Source: Exiguobacterium sp. s124 (lineage in GTDB: Bacteria > Bacillota > Bacilli > Exiguobacteriales > Exiguobacteriaceae). From it: a stretch of DNA of 64,000 bases. The stretch's first letter is position 1. Each line of letters starts with the position of its first letter. Below, piece by piece: positions 33,312 to 42,675 of this stretch. The translations under genes were made by a program, and so were the position numbers. Location of the stretch: assembly GCF_018617485.1 (NCBI RefSeq), contig NZ_JACSKH010000001.1, positions 62,001-126,000 of the forward strand. Direction: 5' to 3'. A model generated the notes under the pieces. It saw only the letters and a list, made by a program, of their open reading frames with translations, did no database searches and had not been told where the DNA came from.

Positions 33312-34304
33312 TTAGCGAAGACGGACAACGGTGCGACCGCTCAACTCGCCACGCATCATCGCTTCGGCGTGACGTGGGACGTCGTGTAACGGAATCTCAT
33401 GGATCATGTCGTTCAACACTTTTGGATCAATGAGTTCCTCAAGGCGTTCCCATGCATTTGTACGGCGTGCCATCGGTTGCATGACCGAATCGATTCCAAT
33501 CAGTTTCACCCCGCGTAGGATGAACGGATAGACGCTCGTCGGTAAATCTGCTCCTCCGACGAGACCGCATGCGGCGACCGCACCCTCGTAACGTGTTTGG
33601 CTTAAAATGTTGGCGAGGGTATTCCCGCCGACCGAATCGATGGCGGCATCAAAACGTTGTTTCGCCAGTGGACGAACCGGTCCTTCTAATTCGCTTCGGT
33701 CGATGATGGTCTCGACACCGAGTGAACGTAAGTAAGGTGAATCTGTTTTACCAGTAGAGGCGACGACGTGATAGCCAAGACGGCGAAGCAACGTGATGGC
33801 GAAGCTCCCAACTCCACCCGTCGCGCCTGTGACAAGCACTTCTTCACCCGGACGAACACCGGCATGCTCGAGTGCGTCAATGGACAACATGGCGGTGAGT
33901 CCTGGCGTTCCGATTGCGATGGCGTCCCTCATATTCATCCCTTTTGGTAATTTGACGAGCCAGTTACCAGGCACTTGGGCGTATTGACTGAAACCGCCGA
34001 AATGACGCTCTCCGATTCCGAAACCAGTGGCGATGACCTCATCGCCGACTTTGATGTCGAGATGGTCCGATTCGACGACGGTGCCTACGAATTCACAACC
34101 TGGAATGAACGGGTAATGGCTCACGATTTTACCTGATGACGTTAATCCGAGTGCGTCTTTATAATTCAATGCGGAGTAGTGAACTTCCACCAAGACGTTC
34201 CCATCCTCTTCTTTTGGAAGCACGTCAGCTTTTACTTCTTTCACTTCGGCATGAAGGTGTTCATCGTGCTGGTCGAGCACGAGTGCTTGGAATGACTCAT
34301 TCAT
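33312..34304 (-). CDS. YhdH-type quinone oxidoreductase / acrylyl-CoA reductase family
   Basis: Zinc-free medium-chain dehydrogenase of 330 residues using NADPH. 'YSALNYKDALGLTSSGKI', 'PFIPGCEFVGTVVES', 'VLVTGATGGVGSFAITLLRRLGY' (cofactor loop) and 'DSVGGNTLANIL' match the YhdH/YhfP group. ATG at 34304 is eight bases behind 'aaagagg'; upstream in-frame ATGs are too near it. The YhdH family reduces acryloyl-CoA or quinone-like electrophiles; exact substrate unknown. Transcribed alone. Confidence 0.92.
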   Translation of the reverse strand: MNESFQALVLDQHDEHLHAEVKEVKADVLPKEEDGNVLVEVHYSALNYKDALGLTSSGKIVSHYPFIPGCEFVGTVVESDHLDIKVGDEVIATGFGIGERHFGGFSQYAQVPGNWLVKLPKGMNMRDAIAIGTPGLTAMLSIDALEHAGVRPGEEVLVTGATGGVGSFAITLLRRLGYHVVASTGKTDSPYLRSLGVETIIDRSELEGPVRPLAKQRFDAAIDSVGGNTLANILSQTRYEGAVAACGLVGGADLPTSVYPFILRGVKLIGIDSVMQPMARRTNAWERLEELIDPKVLNDMIHEIPLHDVPRHAEAMMRGELSGRTVVRLR

Positions 34305-34447
34305 CTGCATAACCTCTTTTCCTATGGATGTTCTCACTCTAAGACTCTTTCCCGTACAAAATAAAATATATGCACGAATCTTTAGGGGGAATCGGGTAGA
34401 GAGTGGTACAATAGAGGGGATTCAAATTGCGTAAGGAGGAATGTAGT

Positions 34448-34870
34448 ATGCGGCACGATGACTATGAGTTTGACGATGTAGAAGTAGAAGAAGGCGAATT
34501 GTTCAACGTATACGATATTCTCCCGCCAGACGGAACAATCCTCGAGATGGCAACCGCTGAAGAAATGGTTCGGGCGGCCGAATTAGAAGCGAAACACCAT
34601 GCGCTTCAACGACTTCAGGACTCAAACTTCCAGCTATCAGGTGTTTCGTTTAAAGAACTCCTGACAGAATTTGAACGGTTTGAGCAAGAGTCAATGGAGT
34701 TTTGGACAGGGGTATATAACCGGTTACGCATTCCTTGGGCGTGGACGATTCGGATCGATGTGGCCAATGGCCCGATTCACGTCGTAAATGATCGCGATAT
34801 TTTTATCGACGAAGATGACTTTGAAGAATATGATGTCGACGATTTATTAGATGAATACGAAGAAGACTGA
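34448..34870 (+). CDS. Acidic hypothetical protein (140 aa)
   Basis: A very acidic cytosolic protein; both ends are Asp/Glu-rich ('YEFDDVEVEEGELF' and 'DEDDFEEYDVDDLLDEYEED'). The middle ('FKELLTEFERFEQESMEFWTGVYNRLRIPWAWTIRID') is helical with aromatic residues. ATG at 34448 follows 'aaggagga'; the in-frame TTG at 34427 overlaps that site. I do not recognise the family. Codon use is like its neighbours. Confidence 0.75.
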   Translation: MRHDDYEFDDVEVEEGELFNVYDILPPDGTILEMATAEEMVRAAELEAKHHALQRLQDSNFQLSGVSFKELLTEFERFEQESMEFWTGVYNRLRIPWAWTIRIDVANGPIHVVNDRDIFIDEDDFEEYDVDDLLDEYEED

Positions 34871-34873
34871 ATC

Positions 34874-34915
34874 AAAAACGTCTTTCCCTCATTCAGATGG
34901 GAAAGACGTTTTTTT
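34874..34915. terminator. Bidirectional intrinsic terminator
   Basis: Stem 'aaacgtctttccc' with 'gggaaagacgttt' plus T7, between the acidic protein gene and the convergent 70-residue membrane protein gene, overlapping the latter's last codons. Confidence 0.88.
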
Positions 34916-35101
34916 GTCGTGAAACAGGTCGCTACGTACTCGGGCAAGCTCAGTTGCTCCGAAAAATAGTCCGACACTACACAATAGTGCGACCCCGCTC
35001 ACCATCGCCCCGACGACAGCGGTATCCCCGATCATCGTGAACGACATCGTTAAACTGAACAAGCCAAATAACAGTAATCCTCCGGCAATGGTCTTCATCA
35101 T
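34889..35101 (-). CDS. Small membrane protein (70 aa)
   Basis: Two hydrophobic segments ('IAGGLLLFGLFSLTMSF' and 'AVVGAMVSGVALLCSVGLFFGA') then a charged tail. ATG at 35101 is behind 'aaaggg'. Its 3' end runs into the shared terminator. Family not recognised. Confidence 0.65.
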   Translation of the reverse strand: MMKTIAGGLLLFGLFSLTMSFTMIGDTAVVGAMVSGVALLCSVGLFFGATELARVRSDLFHDKKTSFPSE

Positions 35102-35181
35102 GATCCACCCTTTCACATGTCTATGAAAGTAGTGTAGACGGTTTATCGGCAGTGGGGTTGTTTTATTTTTGACTAGGTAAA

Positions 35182-35889
35182 TTATTTGATTAAGTCATAA
35201 ATCGAATACGTCTTGCCATTTTCAAGGGGACGGTCAATCAACTGTTCGGCGAATACACGCGCGACCGTCTCGGGAGAACGGAGGCGTCCTTCTGTTTCGT
35301 ATGAACGGAACTGTTCGAGGTCCGCGAACGCCTCTTCCGAAGAAGAACGAATCTCCGCTTGCATCGACGTATCCATCACACCGGGATTAAAGAGCGCCGC
35401 GCGATGCGGTGTACCGTCGAGTTCAAGTGCCAGCGTTTCCGTGAAATGGTCGAGTCCAGCTTTCGTACCACAGTACGCGCTCCAACCTGAAATCGGACGT
35501 TTGGCCGCACCAGACGTCACATGAATCAACTTGGTCGGTTTGTTAAAAGAGAGGACCGCATTCGCTAACAGCATCGGCGCGAGTAAGTTGGCGTGAACAT
35601 GCGCCGTCACTTTCGTCCCATTCAACTGTCCGACACGATGAATCGGTTCGATCCATGCTGCATTTTGAACGAGAAGGATTGAATCGGCACTCTCGAATAG
35701 CGGAGTGATTTCTTCGATGGCTGTCTCGATTCCTGAGACGCTTGAGAGATCGACAGAACGTTGTTCGAACGTGACGTCTTCTGCCTTTGAGCGTGAGAGT
35801 CCGACAACTTCGTAACCTCGAGATTGTAGTTCTTGGGCGATGGCACGACCGAGACCACGCGATGCCCCAGTGACGAGAGCGAGTTTCAT
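35182..35889 (-). CDS. Short-chain dehydrogenase, sepiapterin/benzil reductase type
   Basis: NADPH-dependent SDR of 235 residues similar to Bacillus YueD (benzil reductase). Motifs: 'VTGASRGLGRAIA', 'VQNAAWIEP' (variant of NNAG), serine in 'HVTSGAAKRP' and 'YCGTKAGLDHF' (Tyr-x3-Lys). C-terminal 'FNPGVMDTSMQAEIR'. Lies 11 bases after the acetyltransferase gene, the third gene of a serine hydrolase - GNAT - SDR operon. Physiological substrate unknown. Confidence 0.9.
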   Translation of the reverse strand: MKLALVTGASRGLGRAIAQELQSRGYEVVGLSRSKAEDVTFEQRSVDLSSVSGIETAIEEITPLFESADSILLVQNAAWIEPIHRVGQLNGTKVTAHVHANLLAPMLLANAVLSFNKPTKLIHVTSGAAKRPISGWSAYCGTKAGLDHFTETLALELDGTPHRAALFNPGVMDTSMQAEIRSSSEEAFADLEQFRSYETEGRLRSPETVARVFAEQLIDRPLENGKTYSIYDLIK

Positions 35890-35900
35890 ATATATTCCTC

Positions 35901-36290
35901 CTATTCGTGAATGGTTTTCCGAAACCCGTAAAACGGACGGAATCGTAGTTTTTCATAATATGTGTGAGAAGCTTGGCTCGCCAGCATTTCAAGACGCGTT
36001 TCGGGGTATAGCGCATGGACATGTTGGAGAAGCTGTTCACCAAGACCACGTTTTCGATAGGCAGAAGCGACCAATAGTTCACACACATATAGACTGACTG
36101 TCGTATCGGTCAATCCACGCAAATAAGCGATAATCTCCCCATGATCAGACTCCATGACGTAGGTGACGTTCGATTGACGCCACGCTTCACGGGTCAATTC
36201 ATGTCGTTCAACGAGCTGAGTCCAACCCTCCTCACGATTGAGTCGCTGGATGTGTTCAAAATCTTGTGAGACATATGGACGGACCTTCAT
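35901..36290 (-). CDS. GNAT-family N-acetyltransferase
   Basis: A 129-residue acetyltransferase. The acetyl-CoA loop is 'VASAYRKRGLGEQLLQHV' (R-x-x-G-x-G type), preceded by the strand 'TVSLYVCELLV'. ATG at 36290 follows 'ggaga' and overlaps the serine hydrolase stop by four bases. Acceptor unknown. Confidence 0.85.
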   Translation of the reverse strand: MKVRPYVSQDFEHIQRLNREEGWTQLVERHELTREAWRQSNVTYVMESDHGEIIAYLRGLTDTTVSLYVCELLVASAYRKRGLGEQLLQHVHALYPETRLEMLASQASHTYYEKLRFRPFYGFRKTIHE

Positions 36291-37303
36291 TCGAATTTCT
36301 CTCCAATCTGTGTTTCGATTTGCTTCATCACGTCGAACGCGCCATCGGACTGATTGGCACATACGACAGAAATGATATCGGTTTCCGGATAGTAACCGGA
36401 ATGAAAACTGACACCCGGGTCATATCCCATTACATGATATTTAAAGATATCCCCTGTCGCATGATGCTGAATCCAAAGTCCATATCCATAGCTCCCACCT
36501 CGGTCATTGACGGTGACGTGTGGTGTGAGGAGGCGCGCCGTGGAAGACGCATCAAGAAGTTGATGTGAAAGCAATGCCTGCCAAAATCGGGTCATGTCTT
36601 GAACGGTCACAAAAGCCCCACCGTCTGCTCCGCCCTTAATTGGAATCGCATATTGATTCGTACGCCACGTTCCGTCCTTGTGGTCGATATAGCCGAGCGC
36701 TGTTTTAGCAGGCAAGGCATCGAGTGAGAAATATCCGGAATCGCTCATGCCGGCAGGCTGAAAAATCGATTGCTCGACATAGTCGGTGAAGGATTGCCCG
36801 GTCACTTCTTCGACAATCAACCCTAACAGGATATACCCCGCATTGTTGTAAGAGAATCGGGAACCTGGTTCATTCCGCATCGCTTTTTGTTGAAATAACG
36901 GTAAAAAATCACGTAGCTGTCGAAGCCGATACATCGGAACATTGCGCCATAACGCTTCGAAGTCGTCAGAGACGGACTCATCAAAATAGTCCGGGATGCC
37001 CGACGTATGGGTCAACAGCTGATGCACCGTGACTTGGGACGAAACGTAAGGCAAGTCGAGTGTCTGAAAGGACTCAAGTGAAGTTGAAAAAGAGAGTCGA
37101 TCTCGTTCGACTAACTGACAAATGGCGATCGCCGTGAACAGTTTACAGCCAGAAGCGATCCCGAACCTTGTCGTCACATCATGATGAATCTGTTCGGAAC
37201 GATTGGCGTAGCCGAAGGATTGATGAATGGACGTGTCTAGGCTCGTGACGGAATAGACGCCAGAGAACGCTTCGTCCACTGTTACATGTGTAAAGTTTTT
37301 CAA
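36287..37303 (-). CDS. Beta-lactamase-fold serine hydrolase (class C/AmpH type)
   Basis: A 338-residue member of the penicillin-binding/beta-lactamase superfamily without an evident signal peptide. The catalytic S-x-x-K is 'SGCK' in 'GIASGCKLFTA', and the Y-x-N is 'FSYNNAGYILLG'; 'VHQLLTHTSGIPDY' is a conserved family stretch. I take the TTG at 37303, five bases after 'ggagg', over the in-frame ATGs upstream, which lack one. Such enzymes hydrolyse esters or D-amino-acid peptides. First gene of the hydrolase-GNAT-SDR operon. Confidence 0.85.
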   Translation of the reverse strand: MKNFTHVTVDEAFSGVYSVTSLDTSIHQSFGYANRSEQIHHDVTTRFGIASGCKLFTAIAICQLVERDRLSFSTSLESFQTLDLPYVSSQVTVHQLLTHTSGIPDYFDESVSDDFEALWRNVPMYRLRQLRDFLPLFQQKAMRNEPGSRFSYNNAGYILLGLIVEEVTGQSFTDYVEQSIFQPAGMSDSGYFSLDALPAKTALGYIDHKDGTWRTNQYAIPIKGGADGGAFVTVQDMTRFWQALLSHQLLDASSTARLLTPHVTVNDRGGSYGYGLWIQHHATGDIFKYHVMGYDPGVSFHSGYYPETDIISVVCANQSDGAFDVMKQIETQIGEKFE

Positions 37304-37474
37304 AAGGACCTCCAGAGTGTGAGTCATCAAGTACTTCGACTATATCATGTACCTCGAGATCATCCATAAATTTACTCAATATTCAAAAAAACATTTACCA
37401 AATAACAGGAATTGAAACAGGTGTCTGACCTCGAACGTGGTACGATATGGGCGAATAGAGAGGAAGTGTGTTCA

Positions 37475-38374
37475 ATGACGCTATTCTTTTTAGGGATACT
37501 CGTTGGATGTTTGATTGTTTTGTGGCTACATAAGCGTCAACGGCTACATCCACAGACGCTTTCGTTCATGCATTTCGGGAACCAAACGAAAGATGTCATC
37601 TATATTTTTGAAACGAAACCGATGTGGCGTTTTCGGTATATCAGTCCTTCCTTAGATTTATATTTGGGGGAAGGGACGGTCATGCGTAGTTATGCAGATG
37701 CGCAGGAATGTTTCCGTAGAATCCATCCGGATGATCGACGGCTGTTGCTAGACAAAGTGATGGGGCGTGTCGACTATGAAGAAGCGATTCTTCAACGGTG
37801 GCGTACGAATGAAGGCACCTATGTATGGTTTGAGGAGTATACGACTCCGATTTATGAAGACGGTCAGATTGTGGCGGTTCAAGGTGTTATTCGAAACATC
37901 GAGGCGGCCATGACCGAGCGTGAGCGTCTGCTGTATGAGAGTCGGCATGACAGTTTGACCGGTGTCTTCAATCGTCGGGCGTTTGAAGAGACAATTGGTC
38001 AAGCGGAAGGAGTGACCGACGTTGGGATCATCGTACTCGATGTGAATGATTTAAAAATCGTGAACGATGAGGAAGGGCACTCTGCCGGTGATTGTTTATT
38101 GAAGCGTGTCGGTAGCCTCCTTCAAACCATCGAGCCCTCTGTCTATCGGATTGGAGGAGATGAGTTCGTCTTGTTTCTTCAGATGATGTCGGAAGAGGCG
38201 TGCAAGAAGATGGTCTGTAAAATCGAAACGACATGCAGGAAAGAAGGAATCTCAGTTGCCATCGGGTTGGCCTGGGCATCCTGTCCAGAATCGATTGAAG
38301 TACTCTGGCAAGAAGCAGATGATGCGATGTATGAACAGAAGCAGCAACAAAAAAGAGATCTTCTTGACGTCTAG
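37475..38374 (+). CDS. Diguanylate cyclase with PAS sensor and membrane anchor
   Basis: Makes cyclic di-GMP from two GTP. Of 299 residues, 1-18 are a membrane segment ('LFFLGILVGCLIVLWL'), about 35-140 a PAS domain ('FRYISPSLDLYLG', 'FRRIHPDDRRLLL', 'VRNIEA'), and about 150-295 a GGDEF domain with an intact active site 'RIGGDEFVLF'. No inhibitory RxxD is evident in front of it. ATG at 37475 follows 'gaggaa'. Single gene with terminator. The signal sensed by PAS is unknown. Confidence 0.9.
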   Translation: MTLFFLGILVGCLIVLWLHKRQRLHPQTLSFMHFGNQTKDVIYIFETKPMWRFRYISPSLDLYLGEGTVMRSYADAQECFRRIHPDDRRLLLDKVMGRVDYEEAILQRWRTNEGTYVWFEEYTTPIYEDGQIVAVQGVIRNIEAAMTERERLLYESRHDSLTGVFNRRAFEETIGQAEGVTDVGIIVLDVNDLKIVNDEEGHSAGDCLLKRVGSLLQTIEPSVYRIGGDEFVLFLQMMSEEACKKMVCKIETTCRKEGISVAIGLAWASCPESIEVLWQEADDAMYEQKQQQKRDLLDV

Positions 38375-38392
38375 TCCAAGAAGGTCTCTTTT
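38351..38392. terminator. Bidirectional intrinsic terminator
   Basis: Stem 'aaaagagatcttcttg' with 'caagaaggtctctttt' between convergent diguanylate cyclase and symporter genes. Confidence 0.85.
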
Positions 38393-38394
38393 CA

Positions 38395-40173
38395 TTAGCT
38401 ACTCGCTTCCTCTACTTCAGGCGGTTCTTCACCTAAGTTGTTGAGGTAGCGTTCATATCGTGCGAGTCCATAGCGATAAGATGCCCAGATCAGAAGGGTC
38501 GTCACGGCAATGAGTCCAATCGTCAATGGAGCGAACCAACCAGAAACAATCCCGTCTGCGTAGGCGAGTCCGATTGGTGAGAAGACGAGATAGACGAAAA
38601 TCATCGAAGCGACAAGCAAGATTGAAGTCGATAACGCGTGGCGCCACGGTTTGACCCGTCCGAGTTCGATTCGAATCGGATTGGCTTGAAGCATCGGTCG
38701 TACACGCGCAAAAATGAGCATGATGCCTGTCTCGACAACGAAGAGAATGCCGTAAATATGGATAAAGTTAATCCCGATTTCTACTCCAAACCATTGTTTC
38801 GTTCCCCATACGAGGAAATAGTAAGCGATGACGTGGAAGAAGACGACGGTCTTCGCGGCAATCGGTGGAACACGTTTAACGAGCATACCAATCAGGACAA
38901 TGACGAGTATTGGAATGTTGAAGAAGCCTGTGAAACGTCGAATCAAATCCCATAACCCGTCTGGTGCATACATGAGGTTCGGGGCGACGAAGAACGAGAC
39001 GAGTGCCACGAACGTGCCGAACCATTTGCTGACGCGAATCAAATCTTGGTCAGAGGCATTCGGCTTGAACTTTGGTTTATAAATATCGAGGACGAACAGC
39101 GTCGCGATACTATTTAACAGTGAGTTAAATGAGCTGAACACGGCACCGAGTAAGACGGCAAGGAAAAAGCCCATGAGCCACATCGGTAACAGTTCAGCAA
39201 TCAAGCTCGGATACGCCAAATCGGCTTTCTCGACGTTCGATCCATACAAATGAAACGCGATGACCCCAGGCAAGAGCATAAAGATGGGAACGAGTAATTT
39301 CAAATAGCCAGTGAAGAGTACTCCTTTTTGTCCTTCTGCCAAGTTTTTTGCGCCAAGGGCTCGTTGAATTACGTATTGGTTGAGCGCCCAGTAGAACAAG
39401 TTCGCAAAAATCATCCCGGTGAAAATGGACAGGAACGGAACCGAGTCGTTGGCTGAGCCGATGGCATTCAATTTTTCAGGGTTTGTCGTCGCAATGGTCT
39501 TCATCCCGTTCAAAAGATTCCCGTCACCTAACGCGAGGAAACCGAGTGTCGGAACGAGAAAACCGATGATGATAAGACCAATCCCATTCAACGTGTCGGA
39601 AACGGCAACTGCGCGAAGACCTCCAAAGATCGCATAAATCGCACCGATGATCCCGATGAACCAAACAACAATCCAAAGCGACTGCTCAAAGCTGATACCG
39701 AGAAGGGCAGGCACGTCGAACAGTTGAAGGACGGCCAATCCACCCGAGTACAGCATAGACGGAATCGTGACACACATGTATCCGAGTAAAAACAATAGGA
39801 CGGTCAAACGACGAACGTCCTCGTCATAGCGCTGACTTAGAAATTCAGGGATGGTCGAGATCCCGATGCCAAGAAAGCGTGGCAACAAAAAGAGGGCCAT
39901 GATAATTGCGGCAATCCCCGCCGTGACTTCCCAAGCCATGGCCGACATGTTCCCGGCGAACGATTGACCGTTCAAGCCGATCAATTGTTCTGCTGACAAG
40001 TTGGTCAACAGGAGTGACCCCGCGATAAAGACACCTGTCAGTCCACGACCGGCCAAAAAGTAGTCATCGGCACTTTCGACTTTTCCTCGCGTCATGCGAT
40101 ACGAGACGTAGGCGACGAGTGCCATGAACGCGGCACCGGTCACGAGTATGTAGAGCACTTGTTGAATCGTCAT
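38395..40173 (-). CDS. Sodium/solute symporter (SSS/SLC5 family, sugar type)
   Basis: Membrane protein of 592 residues with about 14 helices of the LeuT fold. It resembles vSGLT/YidK: 'DDYFLAGRGLTG', 'LTNLSAEQLIGLNGQSFAG', 'YAIFGGLRAVAVSDTLNGIGLIIIG' (sodium site) and 'ALNQYVIQRALGAKNLAEGQKG'. Likely imports a hexose or related solute with sodium. Single gene, no sugar kinase next to it. Substrate inferred from family only. Confidence 0.9.
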   Translation of the reverse strand: MTIQQVLYILVTGAAFMALVAYVSYRMTRGKVESADDYFLAGRGLTGVFIAGSLLLTNLSAEQLIGLNGQSFAGNMSAMAWEVTAGIAAIIMALFLLPRFLGIGISTIPEFLSQRYDEDVRRLTVLLFLLGYMCVTIPSMLYSGGLAVLQLFDVPALLGISFEQSLWIVVWFIGIIGAIYAIFGGLRAVAVSDTLNGIGLIIIGFLVPTLGFLALGDGNLLNGMKTIATTNPEKLNAIGSANDSVPFLSIFTGMIFANLFYWALNQYVIQRALGAKNLAEGQKGVLFTGYLKLLVPIFMLLPGVIAFHLYGSNVEKADLAYPSLIAELLPMWLMGFFLAVLLGAVFSSFNSLLNSIATLFVLDIYKPKFKPNASDQDLIRVSKWFGTFVALVSFFVAPNLMYAPDGLWDLIRRFTGFFNIPILVIVLIGMLVKRVPPIAAKTVVFFHVIAYYFLVWGTKQWFGVEIGINFIHIYGILFVVETGIMLIFARVRPMLQANPIRIELGRVKPWRHALSTSILLVASMIFVYLVFSPIGLAYADGIVSGWFAPLTIGLIAVTTLLIWASYRYGLARYERYLNNLGEEPPEVEEASS

Positions 40174-40364
40174 ACAATCCCCTCACTTCTTACTTATGTT
40201 TTATATGTATTTGTAGGAAATACCCTAAAGTGTCAGAAAGTAGTCCCTTTATCTTGATAGAATGATAGAAAGTCATGGATTAGGGCATAGATTAGTTGAG
40301 CTACCGTTGTGCTCGATTAGAAAATCAAGAGGGTTGAATAGATGAATCGATAGGGGGAGTTTTT

Positions 40365-40982
40365 TTGAAGAAGTGGACAATCGGAATAATATCTGTTGTA
40401 GCGGTAGCAGGTTATGTCATTTTTGGTGAAATGCTTAAAGAAGTAAACACGAGTGATTTGGCTGTGACCGAAAGCTTTCGACATATAGACGAATTAGCTA
40501 CACGTTCGCCGGTCGTCATTGTCGGAGAAGTGGACCGTCCCCCGAGACCTTTTGAATATCATTCGGTTAATTTCTTCGAATCACGCATTCAAGTGGAGGA
40601 GATATATCGAGACGTGAGTCATGAGCTGACGCGAACTGATACAATCACCCTCCTACAAAATGATATGGAAGAAGACCCGCTCGTCAAACAGGGTGAGAAA
40701 GTTTTACTGTATTTACAGCCATATGAAGGACCTGTAATCCAAAAAGCGTATCGGATCGTCGGTCTACAACAAGGACACTTCAAAGTGAGTCAGGCGGGGA
40801 CATTGACTTCGGTAGGAGCATCCAACCTCTATCAAAAAAGCGGATTAAGTGCTGAATTAAGTAAACTAGAGACATTATTGAAAGACAATCCTTATATGTC
40901 AGAACATAACGACGTGATGACGGATGAAGACATTGAAGCTTTTAACGAAACGCAAAAACGTCTGTTAGAAAAATCTCAATAA
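40365..40982 (+). CDS. Secreted or membrane-anchored protein, unrecognised (205 aa)
   Basis: Starts at TTG behind 'gggggag'. An uncleaved or cleavable N-terminal signal ('KKWTIGIISVVAVAGYVIFG') is followed by a soluble outer region in which 'RSPVVIVGEVDRPPRPFEYHSVNFFESRIQVEEIYR' and 'GEKVLLYLQPYEGPVIQKAYRIVG' suggest a small beta barrel. No family name can be given. Followed by a terminator. Confidence 0.7.
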   Translation: MKKWTIGIISVVAVAGYVIFGEMLKEVNTSDLAVTESFRHIDELATRSPVVIVGEVDRPPRPFEYHSVNFFESRIQVEEIYRDVSHELTRTDTITLLQNDMEEDPLVKQGEKVLLYLQPYEGPVIQKAYRIVGLQQGHFKVSQAGTLTSVGASNLYQKSGLSAELSKLETLLKDNPYMSEHNDVMTDEDIEAFNETQKRLLEKSQ

Positions 40983-41016
40983 AAGCGACGCTGAAAAAAT
41001 CAGCGCCGCTTTTTTA
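40983..41016 (+). terminator. Intrinsic terminator
   Basis: Stem 'aaagcgacgctga' with 'tcagcgccgcttt' (one mismatch) followed by T6; lies between two convergent genes. Confidence 0.85.
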
Positions 41017-41035
41017 GTGGGAATTAAAAAAAATG

Positions 41036-42394
41036 TCATAAAAACTGAAGCATAGACGTTGCGACCGTGAAGTAGATGATGAGACCGAGATTGTCCATCA
41101 GTGTCGTAATGAACGGTCCGGATGCGACGGCAGGGTCTAACTTCAAGCGGTTGATTAAGAGCGGGACGATCGTTCCAATCATCGTGGCGACACTGAGCGC
41201 GGCGAAAATGGAAATCCCGACAATGAAGCCGATGAGCATGTTGTCATACAAAATCGTGATGACCCCGAAGATGACAATCATACAGGCGATTCCTAACAGG
41301 ATACCGGTCCCGAGCTCGCGTCGAATCATCTTCATGACGTTCTTACGATTGATCGTACCGAGCGCAATCGAGCGCACGGCGACGACAAGGGACTGGGTGG
41401 CCGCGTTCCCGGCAGACCCCATGACAAGTGGCATGAAGACAGCAAGTAGCACAATCGTTTCAAGCGTGTCTTCAAAGCTACCAATCGTTGAGGCGGTAAT
41501 CATACCAAGAAACATGAGGCTGACAATCCACGGGGCGCGTTTCTTTGCTGCCTCAAGCGGACTCATGTTGATATCGGACGACCCCTTCGTCGCCGAAAGT
41601 TCTTCAAAGTCTTCTGTCGTTTCACGCTCGATGACGTCTAACACATCATCGACCGTGATGATGCCGAGTAGCTTTTGCTGGTCATCCGTGACAGGAAGAG
41701 CCAACAAGTCATACTTTTGGACAATCCGAGCCAAGTCTTCCTGGTCGGTCATGACGTTTGCCGAGATGACGCGGAATCCCATGATGTCTTCGATTTTCGC
41801 ATCGAGTGGCGCGACAATCAAATCACGTAAGGAGACGACGCCAACGAGTTGATGCGTTTGGTCGACCACGTATAAATAATAAATCGTTTCGGCATCTGGA
41901 CCGAGGTCACGTAGCTCTTCGAGGGTCAGTCCGACCGTCTTATTCGCTTGAAGGACGACGAATTCGGTCGTCATGAGCGCACCGGCTGTCTCTTCCGGGT
42001 ATTGCATCAAATCTTTAACTTCCTGTTCTTCGATATCATCCATCTGTTCGAATAGCGTATCCATGAACACGTCGGGAAGTTCCCGCATCAAGTCGGCTGC
42101 GTTATCCGAATACATCTCATTTAAAATACGGACAGCGTACGGCTGAGGTGTTTCTTGAATAAATGTACACTGTTCATCTAACGTCAGTTTTTCGAACAAA
42201 TCGGTGAACACCTCTGGAGAAATCGTGCGATACACGAATGCACGCTCACGTTGATCAAGTTCGATAAAGTGATCGGCCTGTTCACCAGGGTGGAGGGAGA
42301 GGAATAGGTCTTGAAAATCGACTGGATCTCCCTTTTGAATCAATGTACGGAGTGCTGCTTCATGTTCGTTGTATTGCATTTCTTCTATTTTCAT
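41036..42394 (-). CDS. mgtE: Magnesium transporter MgtE
   Basis: Magnesium channel of 452 residues. Domain order: N-terminal helical magnesium-sensing domain (residues 1-130), two CBS domains (130-250, including 'GVVSLRDLIVAP' and 'LLGIITVDDVLDVIE'), connecting plug helix, then five membrane helices with 'PLVMGSAGNAATQSLVVAVRSIALG' in the pore region and 'LKLDPAVASGPFITTLMDNLGLIIYF' at the conserved magnesium site Asp. The domain set closes the channel when cytosolic magnesium is high. No M-box riboswitch could be seen in its 280-base upstream region. Confidence 0.95.
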   Translation of the reverse strand: MKIEEMQYNEHEAALRTLIQKGDPVDFQDLFLSLHPGEQADHFIELDQRERAFVYRTISPEVFTDLFEKLTLDEQCTFIQETPQPYAVRILNEMYSDNAADLMRELPDVFMDTLFEQMDDIEEQEVKDLMQYPEETAGALMTTEFVVLQANKTVGLTLEELRDLGPDAETIYYLYVVDQTHQLVGVVSLRDLIVAPLDAKIEDIMGFRVISANVMTDQEDLARIVQKYDLLALPVTDDQQKLLGIITVDDVLDVIERETTEDFEELSATKGSSDINMSPLEAAKKRAPWIVSLMFLGMITASTIGSFEDTLETIVLLAVFMPLVMGSAGNAATQSLVVAVRSIALGTINRKNVMKMIRRELGTGILLGIACMIVIFGVITILYDNMLIGFIVGISIFAALSVATMIGTIVPLLINRLKLDPAVASGPFITTLMDNLGLIIYFTVATSMLQFL

Positions 42395-42542
42395 ATGCTC
42401 ACATCCTGATCTCTCACATTTTTCAACTTATTCTCCGGATCTCAAAAAAAGTTTTTCATCTTTTTTTGGGAGAGGGTATTCATCGTCCATACATCTCATT
42501 TCCCCTTGTCATGACGCCAATTTTTCATGCATTGTTTGTTCA

Positions 42543-42556
42543 TTCACAAAGGTGAA
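42543..42556. promoter_or_regulatory. Short perfect inverted repeat upstream of arcA
   Basis: 'ttcac-aaag-gtgaa', 120 bases before arcA and within the 281-base mgtE-arcA interval. It could be a regulator site (ArcR or ArgR), but spacing differs from the usual TGTGA-N6-TCACA, so this is tentative. I see no other structure in the interval. Confidence 0.25.
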
Positions 42557-42675
42557 CATTTATACACAGTAATGTGGAATCCCTAACAGGTGAAGTGCCG
42601 GATTAGACATTCGCAAATTTGGTAAAGTGATAAGGTAAGGGTAGTCACACACCCGAATCACAAGGAGGAAGCGAG

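Noticed and set aside
42395-42675. Possible M-box magnesium riboswitch upstream of mgtE
   Set aside because: I looked on the minus strand for the conserved M-box blocks and for a terminator/antiterminator pair and found none.
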